A DNA stretch of 9,320 bases, from assembly GCA_943359705.1 (NCBI GenBank), contig CALRIB010000028.1:1-9320 (forward strand), given 5' to 3'. The notes under the pieces are model-generated. The model did not search any database, was not told the DNA's origin, and saw only the letters and a program-made list of their open reading frames with translations. Origin of the DNA: Candidatus Nomurabacteria bacterium. Its GTDB lineage: Bacteria; Patescibacteriota; Minisyncoccia; Phycocordibacterales; UBA2100. The translations under genes were made by a program, and so were the position numbers. Below, in pieces: positions 6,029 to 9,320 of the stretch (position 1 is its first letter; every line of letters starts with the position of its first letter).

Positions 6029-6882
6029 GCGCGCTTCTTGCCTATTGGACCATACGTATCCGGTCGGCGGTTGTGGAAAAAGCGCCAGCCTTCGCGGATC
6101 GTTTTGTTGCGGGTGAGGTCGGCGCGCACGATGACAACCTCTTCCCGTTTGTCGGATGCGCGTTTCAGGATGTTGCCGAAACTGTCGGCGACAAATGAAC
6201 TGCCCCAAAATCGAAGCTTTCCTTCTGCGCCCGTACGATTAACCGCCGCTACGTGCACAGAGTTTGCTATCGCGTGCCCACGCATCACTGTTTCCCAGGC
6301 GTTTGCCCAGTCATCGTCGCGTTCCTTGCGGGGTACGATACGGCCGATTGCGGTAGGGTAGAAGATAATCTCCGCACCCTTCAAGGTTGCTGCCCGCGCG
6401 GCTTCCGGGAACCATTGGTCGTAACAAATGAGAACGGCGAAGGTCGCGCGCTTTGTCTTGTAGATTCGATACTCGTTGCCTTGTTCGAAATAGTTTTTCT
6501 CGTAAAAGAGCGGGTCGTGGGGAATATGCACTTTGCGATACGTTGGCATCAATCGACCGCGCTCATCGATAACCGCGGCGGAATTATGGAACTTCGTGCC
6601 CTTCTTTTCGTACACCGGCACGACAATGACGACGCCGTATTTTTTTGCGATTGCCGCAAATATGTTTGTCGAAATACCGGGAATAGCCTCGGCGTATTTG
6701 TTCTTATCCGCAGAGCGCTGCTGCGGAAAATATAATGTTCGAAATAACTCAGGCAGGCAGATAATCTCCGCCCCTTTTTTGGCGGCTTGTTCGACCATTG
6801 CGGTTGCGCGCGCGAGATTTTTCTCGTGGTTAGCAGTCATCTTGGTTTGTACCAAGCCGAGCGTTACGATTTTTTTCTTCAT
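6025..6882 (-). CDS. aguB: N-carbamoylputrescine amidase
   Basis: A 285-residue nitrilase-superfamily (carbon-nitrogen hydrolase) enzyme that hydrolyses N-carbamoylputrescine to putrescine, CO2 and ammonia. The Glu-Lys-Cys triad is clear: LPELF with Glu45, YRKVHIP with Lys117, and LICYDQWFPEAAR with Cys153. The YDQWFPEAAR segment and the following PTAIG (176-180) are typical of this amidase rather than of general nitrilases. The C-terminus keeps WGSSFVAD and the conserved FFHNRRPDTYG block. The start follows the speA stop by four bases, and the stop overlaps the aguA start, so it is transcribed with both. No Shine-Dalgarno is evident, which fits reinitiation after speA. Length is normal (about 280-300). 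Confidence 0.95.
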   Translation of the reverse strand: MKKKIVTLGLVQTKMTANHEKNLARATAMVEQAAKKGAEIICLPELFRTLYFPQQRSADKNKYAEAIPGISTNIFAAIAKKYGVVIVVPVYEKKGTKFHNSAAVIDERGRLMPTYRKVHIPHDPLFYEKNYFEQGNEYRIYKTKRATFAVLICYDQWFPEAARAATLKGAEIIFYPTAIGRIVPRKERDDDWANAWETVMRGHAIANSVHVAAVNRTGAEGKLRFWGSSFVADSFGNILKRASDKREEVVIVRADLTRNKTIREGWRFFHNRRPDTYGPIGKKRA

Positions 6883-6886
6883 AGCG

Positions 6887-8266
6887 TTACCAGCCGAACT
6901 GCTTGCCGACCTCTTCGGGCGATTCGCGACGGCGAAGAACCTTTATCTCACCGTTCTGTGCGAGGAGCTTGAGCGGGGAGGAGAGAAGGCAGTGGTGCGA
7001 CGCGAGCGAGTCTTGGTAGGCACCGGTGTCGAGGAAGGCGACATAGAGTTCATCGACCTCGCCGAGCTTGGGCAAGAGAATGTACGAGCCGCCGGCGGTG
7101 TACTTGTCGTCGCTGTCGCAGGAGCTGCCCGCGAGCCATACGTGCGCGAGCTTTTTGCTATGCATGTGATTGACCGGCACCACGTGCCACTTCTGCTTGA
7201 TGGCCCACGTGTCGAGCAGATCGTTCATAAACGAGCCGTCGATGACATACCAGCTGTTGCTGCCCTTGTTATAGGCCTGCTTTTCGGCCGTGATTTTGTA
7301 AATCGTTATCTGCGCGGGTGCGACCACATAGCGACCCCACTCGGCGATGAGATTGGGGTGGCGAATACCCAGCTTGTCGCTTTGTTTCTTGGCGGTCTTC
7401 ACTATCTGATTGATGAGATTTTTCCCGATGTAGAAACGCTTCTTTTTGTCGTAGGGCACGCCGCCGCCGCCGCCGATGTCGAGCGTGTCGAGGTTGGGAT
7501 TCTTCTCGCGCATCTTTGCGTAGAGTGCAAGCGCGCGTTTGAGCGGTTGGATAAAGCCTTCGATACGTTCGATTTGGCTCGAGACGTGGTAGTGCAAGAC
7601 GGCGAGGTTGCGGATTTTGCCGAGGTCGAGAAGTTCTTCTTCCGTAAATCCGAAACGGTTGTAGCGTTTGTCCCAGTGGCTGTCCACCTTGACGTTGAGA
7701 TCGACACGGATGCCGACTTCACCCTTGAACTTCTTCATGCGCTCGAGCTCCACCCGATCCTCAATAATAGGGATGACGATGAGGCCTTTGCCCTTCAGCT
7801 CTTCAATAAGCTCCATGTAGCGGTCGGTCTTGGGGCCGTTGCAGATCACGCGGATTTTGTTGTTGAATTTGTCCTGCTCCACCATCCGCTTCACCAAGAA
7901 AAGCTCGTTGGCGCTACCCACGTCGAGGTTGGCGCCCTCAGCGACCGCAGGTAGCACAAACTCTTTGTTCTGGTTGACCTTCATCGGGTAGTGATAGTGG
8001 AAGCGGCCCTTGTAGCCGGTCACTTTGATGTAGGCGTTGAATGTCTCGATGAGGTCGCGCACGCGGTTCTCGACTACGGTAGGGAAGAAGATTTCGGTGG
8101 AGGTACCGTGCTTCTTGATGATGTCCATTATGTTGTACTGGTAGTTGCCCTCGCGCACCAAAAGCGTCCCTTCTTCAGTGATGTCGAAGGCGCCTGTATT
8201 TACTTCCTCACGGCCGAGTTGCCAGAATTTTTTGAACCCGTTTTTCTTTTTCTTTTTTGTTGCCAT
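6887..8266 (-). CDS. speA: Biosynthetic arginine decarboxylase, short SpeA type
   Basis: A PLP-dependent decarboxylase converting arginine to agmatine and CO2, the entry step of the operon. The alanine-racemase-fold barrel carries HYHYPMKVNQN (90-100) with the PLP lysine K96, a block I recognise from SpeA enzymes; LHYHVSSQ (224-231); the glycine loop DIGGGGGVPYD (263-273) for PLP phosphate; AEWGRYVVAP (308-317); SSCDSDD (381-387) with the catalytic Cys383; and DTGAYQDSLASHHCLLSSP (413-431). At 459 residues it is about 200 shorter than E. coli SpeA (658), apparently lacking the helical insertion and C-terminal helical part. The N-terminus is lysine-rich (KKKKK at 4-8). AAGGAG directly abuts the ATG with no spacing, which is unusual. 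It is the first gene of the set, 98 bases after recA. Arginine specificity is supported by aguA and aguB next door. Confidence 0.92.
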   Translation of the reverse strand: MATKKKKKNGFKKFWQLGREEVNTGAFDITEEGTLLVREGNYQYNIMDIIKKHGTSTEIFFPTVVENRVRDLIETFNAYIKVTGYKGRFHYHYPMKVNQNKEFVLPAVAEGANLDVGSANELFLVKRMVEQDKFNNKIRVICNGPKTDRYMELIEELKGKGLIVIPIIEDRVELERMKKFKGEVGIRVDLNVKVDSHWDKRYNRFGFTEEELLDLGKIRNLAVLHYHVSSQIERIEGFIQPLKRALALYAKMREKNPNLDTLDIGGGGGVPYDKKKRFYIGKNLINQIVKTAKKQSDKLGIRHPNLIAEWGRYVVAPAQITIYKITAEKQAYNKGSNSWYVIDGSFMNDLLDTWAIKQKWHVVPVNHMHSKKLAHVWLAGSSCDSDDKYTAGGSYILLPKLGEVDELYVAFLDTGAYQDSLASHHCLLSSPLKLLAQNGEIKVLRRRESPEEVGKQFGW

Positions 8267-8322
8267 CTCCTTGTGGGGCCGTCAGTGATTTGCCGGTGCC
8301 CCCTAAAGCGGATAGAAGCCCC

Positions 8323-8350
8323 ATCATACATGCATCGGGCGAATGTACAA
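8323..8350 (-). promoter_or_regulatory. Predicted promoter of the speA-aguB-aguA-synthase-nspC operon
   Basis: On the minus strand TTGTAC (8350-8345), a 16-base spacer and TATGAT (8328-8323) make a plausible promoter in the recA-speA gap. Transcription would begin near 8316, giving a leader of about 50 bases, unlike the leaderless promoters elsewhere in the window. In the leader, GGGGC and GCCCC can form a short hairpin just ahead of AAGGAG, which touches the start codon. No clear terminator for recA is visible before it, so readthrough from recA is also possible. Confidence 0.45.
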
Positions 8351-8364
8351 CCTTTTTTGGCAAA

Positions 8365-9320
8365 TTACTCCTCCGATGCTGCGCCTTCGGCCTTCGCAAC
8401 AACGCCTCCGTCTTGAAGCGCCTTCTTGATGTCCTTCAATAATTGATTGAGTACCGGTTTGTTCTCCTTGAGGAAGGTGCGAGCTGCGTCGTAGCCGCGG
8501 CCGAGTTTGTGTTCGCCGCACGTGTAGGAACCGCCCGAGGATTTCTCGACAAAACCGAACTTCTCGCCGAGCGCGAGCGCCTCGCCTTCCTTGGAGATAC
8601 CTTCACCGTAGAGCATGTCGAATTCGGTCTGGCGGAATGGCGCCGCTATCTTGTTCTTCACGATTTTCACGCGGTGACGGCCGCCAACGGTCTCGTCGCC
8701 TTTCTTTATCTGCGCGATGCGGCGGATGTCGATGCGTACTGATGTGTAAAATTTGAGGGCTTTACCGCCCGGAGTCGTTTCGGGATTGCCGAACATCACG
8801 CCGATTTGCATGCGGATTTGGTTGATGAAAATAACGATGGTCTTGGTCTTGCTCACAATTGCGGTGAGCTTGCGGAGTGCCTGGCTCATAAGACGCGCCT
8901 GTTTGCCCACATGCTGTGCGCCCATGTCGCCTTCGATTTCATCTTTGGGCGTGAGTGCTGCCACGGAGTCGATGACGATGACGTCGATTTTTCCCGAGCG
9001 CACGAGCGATTCAACTATCTCAAGCGCTTGCTCGCCGGTGTCGGGCTGCGAGACGAGTAGGTCTTCTATTTTTACGCCGAGCTTCTTAGCGTACTCCGGG
9101 TCGAGCGCATGTTCGGCATCAATAAACGCACACACGCCGTTTTTCTTTTGCGCTTCAGCAATCACGTGGAGGCAGAGCGTTGTTTTGCCTGAGCTCTCCG
9201 GCCCATATATCTCGATAATGCGTCCGCGGGGTAGGCCGCCGATGCCGAGTGCCCAGTCGACGCCGATCGAGCCGGTGGGAATCGCATTTACGTCTACCTT
9301 CGGCTGCGCGCCGAGCATCA
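8365..9320 (-). CDS. recA: Recombinase RecA, 5' end outside window
   Basis: RecA forms filaments on single-stranded DNA, catalyses strand exchange and triggers LexA cleavage. The visible 317 residues from Met at 9318 include the Walker A motif GPESSGKTT (about 39-47), FIDAEHALDPEYA, the Walker B strand DVIVIDSVAAL, MSQALRKLT, FINQIRMQIGVMFGNPETTPGGKALKFY covering the DNA-binding loops L1/L2 region, and the C-terminal GEGISKEGE and KNKIAAPF blocks. MLGAQPKV aligns with MRLGEDRS of E. coli RecA, an internal position, so about 30-40 N-terminal residues are missing beyond the window edge. The tail is short, ending GAASEE. The next gene downstream is speA, 98 bases away with no obvious terminator between. 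Housekeeping gene; it looks complete in all motifs. Confidence 0.97.
   Translation of the reverse strand, partial: MLGAQPKVDVNAIPTGSIGVDWALGIGGLPRGRIIEIYGPESSGKTTLCLHVIAEAQKKNGVCAFIDAEHALDPEYAKKLGVKIEDLLVSQPDTGEQALEIVESLVRSGKIDVIVIDSVAALTPKDEIEGDMGAQHVGKQARLMSQALRKLTAIVSKTKTIVIFINQIRMQIGVMFGNPETTPGGKALKFYTSVRIDIRRIAQIKKGDETVGGRHRVKIVKNKIAAPFRQTEFDMLYGEGISKEGEALALGEKFGFVEKSSGGSYTCGEHKLGRGYDAARTFLKENKPVLNQLLKDIKKALQDGGVVAKAEGAASEE

Noticed and set aside
6029..6208. A 60-residue N-terminal extension of agmatine deiminase
   Set aside because: It overlaps the end of aguB, has no family similarity, and the ATG at 6028 gives the standard N-terminus and an ATGA coupling.
6533..7954. Long open frame (about 470 codons) on the + strand opposite speA and aguB
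   Set aside because: It is antisense to genes with full catalytic motifs, shows no recognisable domain and arises from the codon bias of the opposite strand. The similar long frames opposite the synthase (3736-4893) and aguA (5495-6361) are rejected for the same reason.
8208..8334. Possible leader peptide starting MMGLLSALGGTGKS before and overlapping speA
   Set aside because: Its start codons overlap the predicted -10 box, so it would not be on the transcript, and the Walker-A-like GGTGKS is within a short out-of-frame stretch that runs into speA.
1..9320. Alternative genetic code (TGA as glycine or tryptophan)
   Set aside because: The synthase, aguA-coupled aguB and other genes end at TGA with the downstream gene starting there, and TAA and TAG are also used, so a standard bacterial code fits.

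Overview
The window looks like a chromosomal piece of a Patescibacteria/CPR bacterium, most likely in or near the Parcubacteria. This placement is inferred from protein style, not from a search. The signs are: very tight gene packing (the longest gap is about 100 bases); several start codons sitting almost directly downstream of a -10 box with no Shine-Dalgarno; an EF-P whose loop reads MQKQQRRPV instead of the usual KPGKG type; an SSB tail ending DDIPF; no rplI after rpsR; and a 21-bp palindrome inside a gene that reads as LPTGQAG, of a kind I associate with Parcubacteria genomes. TAA, TAG and TGA are all used as stops, so the code is standard (not the TGA=Gly code of Gracilibacteria/SR1).

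Left part, + strand (1-1934): the 3' portion of a TatD-family metal-dependent DNase, then the conserved cluster rpsF-ssb-rpsR (S6, single-strand DNA-binding protein, S18). The cluster ends in a strong 15-bp hairpin terminator that also serves the converging efp gene.

Right part, - strand (9320-1946), read from right to left: recA (5' end outside the window), then speA, aguB, aguA, a carboxynorspermidine/carboxyspermidine synthase gene and nspC, and finally efp. The five middle genes form a complete route from arginine to spermidine. Arginine is decarboxylated to agmatine, agmatine is deiminated to N-carbamoylputrescine, and this is hydrolysed to putrescine. Putrescine is condensed with aspartate semialdehyde to carboxyspermidine, which is decarboxylated to spermidine. 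The genes are joined by 4-base ATGA overlaps or gaps of 4-19 bases, in nearly the order of the reactions. This is the alternative (S-adenosylmethionine-independent) spermidine route known from Campylobacter and many gut bacteria. A complete copy is striking in a lineage usually poor in biosynthesis, and it is the main system of interest here.

Secondary points: glutamine at the normally modified tip of EF-P, a palindromic element inserted in frame near the C-terminus of the carboxyspermidine decarboxylase, a repeated leaderless promoter architecture, and a shortened SpeA. No tRNA, rRNA, CRISPR array, transposase or phage gene was seen.
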